In this document: one piece after another, positions 53,101-64,000 of the stretch
How positions within the stretch are numbered: position 1 is the first letter of the stretch
Layout: each line of letters begins with the position of its first letter
From: Onchocerca lupi
Lineage: Eukaryota; Nematoda; Chromadorea; Rhabditida; Onchocercidae
Assembly: GCA_028564675.1 (NCBI GenBank)
Contig: JAOVVO010000127.1
Coordinates: forward strand, 1-64,000
Direction of reading: 5' to 3'
DNA: 64,000 nt
Program-made: the position numbers and the translations under genes
Notes under the pieces: model-generated
What the model was told of the DNA's origin: nothing
Database searches by the model: none
The model's input: the letters and a program-made list of their open reading frames with translations, nothing else

Positions 53101-56100
53101 CATACAGTGCAAATTAATTGCTGCAAATAAATAATAAGCTTAACGAAAATGCGGATATTATTAGAATGTCACGAAATTCATCACAAGGAGCCTCAAGGTA
53201 TATGAGTGGCAATGAATAATGAAGTTAATCGAAGATTAGATACCATTTCTAATTTACTATTGAAGTTTCTTTGAAAATTATCAAGACTCTGTATATTAAC
53301 AACGAAGGTCAGATAATTCGAACAATATGGAAAAAGTAATCAGTGAGAGCATTAAAATGACAGTTTCGTATATAAATCGTAAATCTGCATTGTGAAGGTC
53401 GTATACAGTATATATCTGCGTTATCAGTAAAAGATATGCTACACTGAGTGACCAAAGAGTTCAGCTGATCTCGATATATCATTGGTTATTTTTAGGTGAA
53501 AGTTATTTTGTCGGCAATGATGGAAGTGTATTAATTTATTTTCAAGCGTTATGGCTAACGGGCCAATATGAACGTGCGATAAATCTATTACACAGGTTAT
53601 TTCTATATTTCGGTCTTTTTATAGAATGTAATATCTTTTATTGAAATTAGATAGAATTTGAATTTGAAGAAATTCATTTTTCTCCTTAAAAATTTTTTGG
53701 GAGATAAAATTTTGAAAGTAATACAAATTTTGCAAAAACTATGACTTAAAAGTTTTTATCTTGTAATATGTATGAACTATAAAAAATTCTACTCAACAGT
53801 AGTTTTTTCCAACATTTTATATCTTTTTATTACAAAATTAAAATGTCATCTGTGTTCGATATCATTACTGGTTAAAGTCATGTAAAACAGCGATAAAAAC
53901 AAAGCTAGAAAAAATAGAGAAAAATAGTTTAAAATGATTTGTTGGTCAATTACAACAAATTACAGGAATAATATGTTGATACATGCTGTGCATATAGCAA
54001 TTTTATTATTTCTCAATAATATATTGATTCTTGTTGACGATATCGGACATCCAATATGTTAGTTTTTTGAGTGAAATCTCAAAAATTCGTACTCTTATCT
54101 CAGATCAATATTTGATTTACACTTTTAAACAAATTTAACAAAATCAATGGAAGAACTCAATATAATTTTGTAAAATGTTCATATATAACTGTTTGCTTTA
54201 CGTATCATGGATAATAATAGTGAAGAATTACTTGAATTGTGAATTCGATGTTTTATTTAAATTCAGTGCTAAGTCAGCAAGATGACCCAATACAAAGCTC
54301 GCTTAATTTTTGTCGCCTTATTTTGCTCTATATGAAGGGATTTGAGTGTACTGATGTTGAACGTTCTTTGGATTACGCATATTTTTTAAACAAGATGGAA
54401 TCGCCTGTTGGTAAGGATTTTCTCATATAAGTGATTTCTCGTTTGATTTCTCCAATTCTGAATGCATTCCAGAGTGAAATAGAAGATTTTCGACAAAATG
54501 CAGCCATGTTCCAATTGAAATTGATGTGATCCGCAAAGAAATCAATGTTATAGATGAAGTAGATCGGACAAAAATTTCTAGGGATTAAATTTGAACTGAG
54601 TTTTTACGAACATGCAAACGTTCCTAGCATGACTATACATGATTTCATATCCTTTTCAAAACATTAGTATCACTATATGAAAAATTCGATGTATTAGTAA
54701 ATCATCACTTTCATTATTGTATAGAAGGCGAAGAATTTAATTATATAAGGAAAAGTAATACTGTTGCAGGTGGAAATTTGTTTTACTCGTGCATTTCTCG
54801 TGCAGTTTATTTGAGTGATGAGACATGGCGTATTATTGGGAAAATTAATGAAAATGGTATTCGGCATGAAGGTCTTATTGATAAGTATGCCAAAGATATC
54901 AATATTGAAGATGCAATTGCAAAAGTTGCTTCAGATACTGAAATCAGCGGTGACGGAACACTTGCTGGGCAACTTTATATGGCTGCTAGTGTTAGTTTTC
55001 ATCTCATTCAACTTCTCGATTGATTGAAGTGATTTTGATAAAGGACGTCTCGAAATCAATAAAATTATCTGCAAATTTAATCATTATCTCAAAAATTTCA
55101 ATTCTAAGTTTATAAACCAGAGAAGTAAAAAAAATCTCGCATATAGCATATCGACGACGCAATACGACTAGCCTGTGAAGGCTTGGTTAAAGAAATCACT
55201 CGACAGAAAGATGTTGGTGAAGCTCGTAAATTCGCTTTATGGCTTGGAAATATTTGCAAACATTCAGCAGTAACAACTGGAAGGAATACATTGGATGCAC
55301 TTCCAACTTTGTATCTCTTGCTCGATCTCTCCACATTTTTCCAATTTTACCATGATAAGAAGTAAGTCAATGGTTTTGAATAATTTTATTTTATCGTATC
55401 ATAATATTGATGTCGTTTATTGCCTTATTTAAATGCATGAGAAAACAAAACTTTATCACTGATGAAGATTAAAACTTATGCTAGCTATGGCGGAAAAGAT
55501 TAATAACGTGAAGTGTCTCTTCTAACCTTTTGGGAAATGGTGCTTTTCTTCAGATGGGTTATAGGTGTTTTATATTGGATCGAGCAAGTTTTTTCATCTT
55601 TTTGGTTTATCTTAATCTATAGATTTCGTAAATGACTAGAAAAAGGTTTCTAAGCAGAGCTTATGTTACATATCTTGTCTGATCCGAGGAAAAAAATGCT
55701 CGTGTCAAAATACCCCATCATGTTTTAAATTGGAAATGAGGACAGGTAACCTAAGGCATAAATAAGAGTGGTAGGTTTATCTCGGCATTTTTTTTAACAC
55801 ATAGAACAACTGGAGAAATCAATCTTGTAATATTTATCTACCTAACAGTTTAATCATTAAATGATTGTTTGTTATATATTTCTTTTAAAATTTTTATAGA
55901 TTCGAAGCTTGCATGGAAATAATTAAGAAATTGAAATGTATACCGATGGATGCAGATGAAGTGCAGGCATTCGTATCCACATTTTACATGGTCTCTGATC
56001 AAGTCAGTTTCTATTTTTAATCTACAGTTGAAAAGTTAAAAGCTATTTTTTGTTTGCTTTTTGCGCATATTTCAGAGCTCTAGAAAATTAGCGGAATTCT

Positions 56101-56696
56101 GACTGAAATAGAAAGCATCAACATATTTATTTATAGGCTAATTAATTCCATAAAAATTTTATGAATACATACATATTTTTGTGTGTTTCTTTGTTTGTTT
56201 TCTTTTTTTTTTTTTTGGTTCTTTACTTTTTTTGTTTTTTGGTTTCCATGAACTTTGTTTTCTAAATAATTAATTCTTGAAAATTATATATCTTTGTTTG
56301 TATTACTAAAAGTTTCTTTATTAATTTCTTTATTAAACGAGATAATACATGAGTCTTTCAATAAATCGTTGCTTTTAAGAATGATATTTTCGGTCAGGAT
56401 TGATGGGACTTTGAATAACTATAGTTAGCAATATTAATCCTTAATAATATTAGAAAATATATTGAGTCAGAGGATCTTGTCGAGCATCTTTTTCTTTTCA
56501 GATGCGGTTGGTGCTACCGGATTTATGCTTAGCAGTAATGAAATTATTGGCAGAAGAATTGAATCGAAATCCAGGAGCGGGCGATGAACTTCGATCGTCG
56601 GCCAAAGCAATTATTTTGTATGTTGCGATGATTCCATATCGATTTCCCTCACAAATTAGTACGCAAATTCTGCAGTTAAGCACAATTTTTGACTGA
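50159..56696 (+). CDS. Nup93 / NPP-13, scaffold nucleoporin of the inner pore ring
   Basis: Fifteen exons: 50159-50248, 50597-50698, 50789-51052, 51404-51472, 51621-51841, 52147-52282, 52417-52583, 52837-53069, 53496-53595, 53966-54057, 54267-54410, 54770-54990, 55147-55361, 55900-56002, 56502-56696 (stop TGA). They encode 783 residues, against 819 in human Nup93. Homology runs end to end: MGLLLGGKGF (human VLLGSRGLDI), GPNGHALWEVIYYCLRAGEL (human GHPVWALIYYCMRCGDL), YKKAVYCALLGGDV, LENWLWLKL, DYGESYFVGN (human DYGESHFTVN), LIYFQALWLTGQYERAINLL, LNFCRLILLYMKGFECTD, LPTLYLLLDLSTFFQFYHDKK, and near the end AKAIILYVAMIPYRF (human ARTLITFAGMIPYR). Nup93 is a long alpha-solenoid that links Nup205/Nup188 and Nup62 complexes to the pore scaffold. 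A short N-terminal region precedes it. Its only near neighbour on the same strand starts 2.4 kb on, too far for a typical nematode operon. Confidence 0.95.
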
Positions 56697-57010
56697 ATGA
56701 AACTCTTACGGTGCTATATGTTACTTATTATTCTATTAATCATGATTATTTGAATAATTGTTTTCATTGCTAAAATTCATGCTGAAAATTACACTGTTTT
56801 GAATTATGTCAAAAATTTGGAAAATGTCGAGTTATTGAACTTCTAATGAGATACAATTAATTTGAAGTTAGTAGGCATTCACTTTTCGAAAATTTTTTCA
56901 AGTAATTGCCTTCACTCATCCTTCTATTTATTTACATGCATTGTTTATTATTATTATGCATTCTTCACAAAATTGTATTTTTAAAACGTTGACATTTTAA
57001 TTTTGATTTG

Positions 57011-57016
57011 AATAAA
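57011..57016 (+). terminator. Possible poly(A) signal of Nup93
   Basis: The first plus-strand AATAAA I find after the Nup93 stop codon, about 315 bases downstream. No cleavage-site evidence can be seen. Confidence 0.3.
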
Positions 57017-57924
57017 TTTCGAGCACTTACACGTTCTGTAATATGCAGCCATTTAAATTATGTAGTTAGAATATCACTGTTTCTTTGCCGACGTTTGTTT
57101 TTGCATTATTCTTTTTTTTTTTTTCTTTTTGATTTCATGATTAAAATCTCCTTCCTATTGTTCTGTCATTTCTTATTTGATCTTCAAGTTCGACAATTGA
57201 TTGTTTCATTATATGAATATTATTTTAAATTTTAATTCTTCAATTTTTTTGCAGTATTGGAGTTTTCTATGATTCTGGATAAATTTGAATGTGCATAATT
57301 TAGGAGCAATTTGTAAGGTTTTTATTTTGACGATTAGAAATCAATTTTTCCAGTTTTTTAGTTCAGACGATTAGAAATCAATTTAGGAATTGAATATTAA
57401 TTTCTGAATATTTCCGAGTTGTGTATCTACCGTCGCGTTATACTATTCCTTCATCACTGCCGTCCGAAATTAAATGTTTACCACACCCTTTCTTATTCCT
57501 TTCGAAGATTGATGTCTCTTCTTCTCGTCGGCAAAATTAACCGGAAGTCGCTTCTTTTTTATAGTTCTAACATCCATGAATGCTACTGCAATTACACATT
57601 TGTATTTGATCTCTAGAAACCGTTTTTTATTAAAAAGTTATTAGTTTGATCTATGAGTGTTACAGATTTTGCTAAGATTATTCTTCTTTATTTTTTTCGA
57701 AGACAGAAAATGAAAATTTGAAAAAATTGAGTGGTAGGAAAAGAAGAGAGAGGAAGGATGACTGATAGTTACAAATAACGGGAATTAAAATTCGTAAGAG
57801 ATTCATGGAAATATATGCTGGTAGGAAGTTATAATCGAAAAATATTAAAACTATTAATTTATAAATTAGTTATTTTGTAATATTGCTTCCAGCTTGAGTT
57901 GACATTTGCAGATGGAAATATATC

Positions 57925-58316
57925 TTGTTTGATCAATTTTATATTAAGTCTAACCAATGCCGTAATGCAAATTCATTTTATACAGTTTATACGAATACTC
58001 GAAGATCGAAATGCATAATATTTTGGAAGAGTGGTGCAGGTAGAGATATATCAGTTCTGGTTGAAACATATATCGATAGCTGGGGAAGTGAGCATTTTTA
58101 TGATCGAGAAATGCTGCCTTTTGATTATTTTAAAGCGATTCGAAGGAATTCTTCCAGAAAAGGAGGTACTTTGCAGGGTTTCTTGTTTGTTGCCAGATCT
58201 GCAGAGATTTCTCACTAAATTCATTTTTTTTTTCCCTTGGTTTCTTGACTTTTATCTTTTAGTTAACATTTCAGTAAATCGGTTGTTTGCAAGAGCTATC
58301 TTTGCAGCTTCAAAGT
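57925..58316 (+). other. Unassigned coding-like stretch, possible small gene or decayed exon pair
   Basis: The plus strand is open for about 97 codons to 58218. It contains a varied-composition stretch (DISVLVETYIDSWGSEHFY, then FDYFKAIRRNSSRKG). After a possible donor at 58165, a frame-compatible exon (58276-58314, VNRLFARAIFAAS) starts behind TTTCAG and ends at GTAAGT. A second frame is also open over the same DNA. The frame has no ATG start, I recognise no family, and I found no continuation. Evidence is weak; it may be chance or a relic. Confidence 0.2.
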
Positions 58317-59053
58317 AAGTCCAAATGATAAGAATGTTTGCATTATTGATGACATACTATTTTTTTTTTCCTTGAATTTCATGTGAAGTGCAAATTGAAC
58401 ATTGTTTCACATTAATTTATGTTTATTAAATTTACTTTTTTGATGCTAACGCATAATTAAATGGCTTGATATGCAGTTTGTAATAGGATATCTATGGTGT
58501 CTCTTAAAAACTAACTGTTGTTGCATTACCTCTGACTAATCCAAAAACGCAGAAAATTGGATCAAGAATTGTATGGATTGATAGAATTCTTTTTCTGATT
58601 CCATTTTTTCGTTAATATTTAGGTTCACATGAAACACAAGGACGTGAAACAATCCTATAAAAGATGATTATCCAATTACAAAATTAGATTTTTGTATCTG
58701 ATGAGAAAATATAAGTTGATTGTATTGATTATTTCGTTTAACGGTAAATTTAGAATAATTTAAAGAAAAAATTCTTTCTACTTCAAATTGAAATTATGAA
58801 ACCATATACAAGCAGTTATCTGAATTTGGAGTATATTTGAGCAATAGATTGACGGTTTTTACGTGGTGAAATATTTAACCATCAATAAATCATTAAATTG
58901 TGTGAGATTTTTGAACTCATTACATTTGCATGCAGTTTCCGACTTTACGTATTACTGTGAAGGACATTACAAAAAATAACTATTACGATTGCAGGCATTT
59001 GGTGACTTCATTTATTCTTCCTACTATTTCTCATTATTTATTGCTGTACTCAG

Positions 59054-59068
59054 CAGTAAGAGTACAAA
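59054..59068 (+). promoter_or_regulatory. Candidate trans-splice acceptor and leader of the dehydrogenase gene
   Basis: Two adjacent CAG acceptors (ending 59053 and 59056) follow a TATTTATTGCTGTACT stretch, 12-15 nt upstream of the ATG at 59069. The spacing matches the other gene starts in this window. Confidence 0.45.
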
Positions 59069-62000
59069 ATGTTTACCTTATTGAAAGCTGCTTCCGGAAA
59101 GCAACAATTAATCGAACAGACTCGGTAATAGCTATTATGAATTCCGTTATAATGGATTGTTGAATTTTGAAATTAATCATTTTTGGTTTTTATTTGAAGA
59201 TTTGAGAATCAATGCGACTTCTTCCAATTTATCGATGCTTCAAATTGATAACCTTGATGTTTTGAGCCAAGTATCATAACATCGTTTCGGGATTAGAATC
59301 AAAACTTTCTATTGCCTTTGAAAATATGCAACAAAGCAATGAAATATGAAATATTTCTAATATCTCATATCAAATTGGAAATAATGGGGAAGATAAATTA
59401 TTAATGTGCCATGTGGCATCTGATTGGAATATTCTGAAGTAAATTAATGATTTTAACGCAAATCTACTTCGTTTAATCCATCCACTTGTAAGGCTGTCAG
59501 TAGATCGAAAAATATTTTCAGCAAATAGCAATTTATTTTTCATGAGAGAATAAGTAATGATGTATTGGGGTAAAATTTTTTGGTCTTATTAAAACTTAGA
59601 TTTATAGAATAAAATTTTGCAATAATAAATTTACAACAATAAATTATACAGGCATCTTAGTGAAGTGTCAAAAGATATATTTGCATTAATTGTTGGTGGC
59701 GGTATTGTTGGAACATCGGTAGCCTATCATTTGGCGCTTCGCGGTATTCGTGATATTGTTTTATTGGAGAGAGGAAAATTAGCAGACGGAATAGCACTGC
59801 ACTCGGTTTGATTTCTAGACTTTTATTTTGTTCAAAATTAAAGATGTAATTTTGTTTGAATTATTTTAGTAATATTTTTGACGAAGTTTTGCTGCAAGAG
59901 TTCGATGTGGTGAAGTTCCTTATTTTAAAATGTTATGATATTCTATTTTAGTTCCAATTACACAAACAAGCTTTGTTTCGAATTTGTTTACTTATTAATC
60001 GAAATTAACTTGTAATATCGGAATTCTTACGGCGTTCTCTGTGTAAAGCTACTTTTACATTTTTAGAGAGAATAATTATTGATTACTTCATTATTTCATT
60101 TTTCGATTTAATATTTTTAGATATTGTTTAAGAAGTAGAAATGTATGCTAACTTTCGTCTTAGTTTTATTTCAAATTTATAGCCAGGTCTGGTTAGCTCA
60201 GCGCACCCAATTCATCGCTACAAGCCGTTCCTCGCCTGGTCCGTTGAACTGTATGCACGTCTAGAAGAAGAAACAGGAATGGTATGCTTTTCAACCGTCT
60301 AACTTCGGTGGTTTTATTTAATTTTGTGGTTTCCATTGTCATTATATAGTCTTTCACCTGCATATAATTTCAGAAACTTGAATTTTCTCGTCCCGGAACA
60401 TTAAGATTAGCAACCAGTGAAACGCGTTTGGACGAATTTCGACAATATACAGCTCGGGATTACTTTCAAGTACTTTTCATTTTTTCAGGAAAATATCTTT
60501 TAGATGAATCTTTTCAAAAGTTTCAATTATTTTCTTAAATTCTTCTCATCATAATTCACTTCATCATATAAGTTTAGATGCTTAAAATTTTCACACAAGT
60601 GTTTGAAAGTTTGATTCAGAGTTTTTGAGGTCTAAACTTATATGATAAAGGAATCAGTAGAGTATTTTTGAAAATTTTTCATTACTTTGTAAGTTCTATT
60701 CTTCTTTATAGAAAGGTGATGTGGCGAAAACAACACTGATTGATACCGATGAAGTGAAAAAGTTGGTGCCTATTCTGGATACGAAAACTGTATTAGGAGC
60801 TTTATATACATTTGGAGATGGTTATATAAATACGCAAAATTTGACACTTGCTCTGGCTAAAGGTGCTGAAAAACGTGGTGCTGTGCTTATTGAACAGTGC
60901 CCAAAAATCAAAGCAGTGGAAGAGGGAAAAACTGATTGGGTCGTAAAATTTGATGATGGCAGTCAAATACGAACTCGAAACATTGTGAATGCTGCAGGTG
61001 AAAGAATTGTTGTTAGACTTGGTAAAATGATTTTAGAATGGACATTTTATAAGATCCATAGATCTTACTTCCTAAATGGCGGTTCTTCGGCTAAATCCCA
61101 TCTCATCGTAATATATAACAAAATTCTTCATTGTTTTAGATTTATGTAATAAAAAAGAAATTCAAAATGTTGATATCGGAAGCTATTGAGTTTTTCAGCA
61201 TAAATGTGAAATTTTGTCTCTTTCAATAGATATCGTTTATGATGCATTCAAATCGAACTTTTATTTGCATAAATTAATGCCTTTAACAAAATTGTAGCTA
61301 AATGTGTGCGAATTCCATCTGCCATAAGCAGTTTTATTGTGAATTTTGTCCTTTCAACTCAAAAAGAATTTCAGGTCTCTGGGCTCGAGAATTTGGACGT
61401 TTGACAAACTTAGATATACCCCTTGTGATAGTAGAGCATCAATATGCACGCACTGGTCCTTTACCTGAGGTAAGTCATGATTTTATTCAAGAAGTGTGAG
61501 GTCTTCTCAAAAAGCAAAGGATTTTTTTTTCAATGATAGAAAAAGAACTTCTTGAAACAAGTTACAACAGTGGTCTGAACTAAATTAGTAATTGGATTGA
61601 CACTCATATCAAATATTTTTCATTATATTTTTGATTAGGAAATCGATGCAGTATTGTTTTTAAAATATAGGTGGAGCCGTTGGTTGATTTACCGGCCATT
61701 ATCGATCATGAAAGTTCGTTTTACATACACAGAGCAGATGATAGTGTGCTATTCGGTGGTTTCGAACAAAAACCTTCGGATGTTGCTATTCGGGAAGATT
61801 TGATGGAGCATATGCCAGAAGGTATTAAAAGTTAACTTTTTTATATGCTACAGAAATAAAATCGTTGCTTGCTATCGTTAGGGTTATTTTGTCGAATTAA
61901 TTTTTCATGCTAATTTTTTATAAGGAGTAAGAATAGCGAGATTAATAATTAGTCCGATAGTAAAATTTAGTTCGAATAGCATTTGCATGCGATATTTTTT

Positions 62001-64000
62001 AAAGTTCTGGAATAGCACTATAGTTTTTTTTGCAATCGAATAGAAAAAATTAGATATTCAATTTTTTCTCATCTTAATTGCTTATCTTAATCACTTGCGA
62101 TTGTCCCCATCTGAAAAAAGAAGAAAGTGATAAGTAAGCTTTAGGGAGAAATTCTTACTCTATTTTCAGTTGGGAGTTTTTGTTTGCAAATTTTCTCATA
62201 TCATTATTTTTAAAATTATTATGAAAATTAAATCTCTTCAGAAATGATCATTGAACCAGATTTCAAGCGTTTGAAACGAGCTTATGAGCACGCATGTGAT
62301 CTTATTCCATGCTTACATGGTGTTAGTATTGACCCAAAAGCATCTGTTGTAACTATGATGGCCGATGGTTATCCGCTGGTTGGACCTATCAATCACAAAC
62401 AAAATTATTGGCTTCAGGTAGAACTTCTTTATTTCTAATAGTTAATTTTTTCGGCAAAGTTGGAAATGTTCGATTCTTTTGGGAATAAATTAATTTATCT
62501 GATAGGCGGGATATTTCGACGGTGTTTCAAGTGGTGGTGGAATGGGGAAATATTTGGCAGACTGGATTATTGATGGTGAGCCTCCGTCCGAGCTGTTTGA
62601 TACCGATGCTAATAGGTGTGATTTACTCCATAAAAATTTATAACTCGAAGGATGTTAGTACCTTATATTTTTCTGTACTGTTTTTATTTTTCTTATTTTT
62701 TCATTTATTTTTTGAGCTTATTTTCATTTTTCCTTTTTTTCCATAAGAATCTTGATCATCTTTAGACTAAGAAATTGGATTTCTGCTGTATTCAGCTAGT
62801 GAATTCCTAAGCACCTTTTTTTTGGAAATTCAAGGATGGTTTTAATTGAATACTTTCCAACAATTATTTTTTTTCTCCCAAAAAATTATTACGTTGGAAC
62901 GAATATTAATAATTCTAGTAAATTTCAGGAATGTTGGAAGTTATTTCTGCTTATCTTATCTGAAATTTACATTTTTCTGTCGCCGCTATTTCATTATAGA
63001 TTTGATCGTTGGGTTACGCGAGATTATATCATCAACAAATGTCGCGAAACATATTCCATGTTTTATAACTGGTCGTACAAAAATCGATTAGTTGGAAGGC
63101 CTACGGAACGTGTAAGTGGAATTTATGGACGGCTACAAAAGGAGGGATGTTTTTATTTGTTTCGCAATGGCTGGGAGGTAATTTATATTGGCATTTACAT
63201 TTTATTTTCTATTGCGATTCAACTTGTTGCAATTTTTAGTTTTATATATTTGTTTGCAATTTTCTCATAAAATTCTGCTGAATTTCATCTTAATACTTTG
63301 CACTCCATAGATGATACTTATTAATGCAAATAATAGCTATCGAAATTATCAAATATATACTCAGGATAATAAAAACTTCATTATTTGTAGGACAAAACCA
63401 TTTAATCTAAGGTATTACAAATGGCATAGTAATCGTTTTGAATTATTTATGGGTCATGATAAACATGTAGTTGTGTCATCATCAAGAGATACGAACATTT
63501 GATGATTTGATGAATAATCTCAATAAACCATAGACAGTACGTAAATGTGGACTACTATATTGGTAGTGGTTTGCACTAGATAAATGTTTTTCTGCAGGTC
63601 TCCGAATCATTTGCTGCTGACTACAAAGATAAACTGCCAAATATGATACGTGAATATGAATTGGTATCGAATAAATGTGGTGTCATCGATTTATCTTGGC
63701 GTGGAAAAATTGAAGTTGTCTTTTTTTTTTGCTCACTAACTATTAATTCTCTATTTTTTCGTTCAGCATTGGAATTATAAGATTTTAACATTAAAGGCTC
63801 AAGTTGCCAAGTCATCATTAGAAATTAGAAGAAAACGTTGAAATCCTCAAAATAAATGGTGAGAGAAGTTAAAAAAAAGAAAACTCAAAGTATGGTTTGA
63901 AATATACAAATACACTTCTTTTTGCAGGTTCGTGGCAAGGATTCCGAAAAGTTTCTCAGTTATGTGCTCACCAACGAACCACCTCAACTAGGTGAAGTAT
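59069..64000 (+). CDS. Dimethylglycine/sarcosine dehydrogenase-family flavoprotein, mitochondrial (partial, C-terminus off right edge)
   Basis: Thirteen exons: 59069-59124, 59652-59805, 60183-60281, 60374-60469, 60712-60997, 61375-61469, 61671-61821, 62242-62417, 62506-62615, 63000-63177, 63311-63466, 63598-63714, 63928 onward; 582 residues seen. These enzymes oxidatively demethylate dimethylglycine or sarcosine in the mitochondrial matrix, passing electrons to ETF and the methyl carbon to tetrahydrofolate. Seen: a short basic N-terminus suited to import, FAD loop VGGGIVG (33-39), and ALHSPGL whose His69 aligns with the FAD-linked histidine of DMGDH (STWHAAGL). Also GDGYINTQNLTLALAKGA, NIVNAAGLWAREFG, VEHQYARTGPLPE, MADGYPLVGP, GGGMGKYLADWIIDGEPP and GRPTERVSGIYGRL, then the start of the GcvT-like folate domain. 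GRPTxRVSG favours DMGDH over SARDH and PDPR, but PDPR-like is possible. Exon 63311-63466 is in frame yet poorly conserved, so it is the least certain. Confidence 0.88.

Larger units (their letters stand above)
56697..59052. other. Intergenic region between Nup93 and the dehydrogenase gene
   Basis: This holds the Nup93 3'UTR and the upstream region of the dehydrogenase gene. It is mostly AT-rich with no supported genes. The one coding-like stretch is at about 57925-58316 and is listed separately. Confidence 0.5.

Noticed and set aside
56697..59068. Nup93 and the dehydrogenase as a two-gene operon
   Set aside because: They share a strand but are 2.4 kb apart, well beyond the roughly 100-bp spacing usual in nematode operons, and have unrelated functions.
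1..64000. CRISPR arrays, bacterial operons, Wolbachia-derived inserts, tRNA, rRNA or SL RNA genes
   Set aside because: I saw no regularly spaced repeats, no long bacterial-style ORFs, no GGTTCGANTCC-type tRNA B-box in a cloverleaf context and no SL1 exon sequence. A tRNAscan and Rfam search would be needed to exclude degenerate copies.

Overview
This window looks like nuclear DNA of a parasitic nematode, most likely a filarial worm (Onchocercidae or a close relative). It is very AT-rich (about a quarter to a third G+C by eye) and full of poly-A and poly-T runs. Coding sequence is split into many short exons with TTTTCAG-type acceptors, and every gene start has an AG acceptor 12-31 nt upstream, as expected for spliced-leader trans-splicing. 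The proteins are ordinary animal proteins. The species name is inference; I ran no search.

Layout. (1) 302-10971, minus: most of a PSKH1-like Ser/Thr kinase with an N-myristoylation start (MGNKQS) and a 9.2-kb first intron; its C-terminus lies off the left edge. (2) About 11.0-19.4 kb: intergenic DNA between two head-to-head genes, with a GC-rich promoter candidate near 11.8 kb and a degenerate repeat block with a 430-bp period near 17.4-18.8 kb. (3) 19394-21848, plus: NF-YC, the histone-fold subunit of the CCAAT-binding factor, in 7 exons. (4) 23377-35637, minus: a 26-exon, 1219-residue Dbl/Trio-type RhoGEF (Sec14/CRAL-TRIO, spectrin-like repeats, Ser/Thr-rich linker, DH, PH). (5) About 35.7-50.1 kb: a 14.5-kb gene-poor interval with tandem and inverted repeats. 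(6) 50159-56696, plus: the nuclear-pore scaffold protein Nup93 (C. elegans NPP-13) in 15 exons. (7) 59069 to beyond 64000, plus: a mitochondrial dimethylglycine/sarcosine dehydrogenase-family flavoenzyme, with 13 exons seen and the folate-binding half off the right edge.

I worked out exon boundaries by hand by chaining reading frame, splice phase and family homology. All chains keep frame throughout. One NF-YC junction cannot be made with a GT-AG intron while keeping the conserved residues. The genes serve unrelated jobs (signalling, transcription, Rho activation, nuclear transport, one-carbon metabolism). Spacing and orientation give no sign of an operon. I see no CRISPR array, rRNA, convincing tRNA, intact transposase or obvious new multi-gene system. 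The most interesting non-genic signals are a 10-bp direct repeat that exactly brackets a kinase intron, two long fold-back elements (7.7-8.1 kb and 43.9-44.2 kb), the 430-bp-period repeat, a GC-rich tandem patch at 49.0 kb, and the NF-YC splice anomaly.
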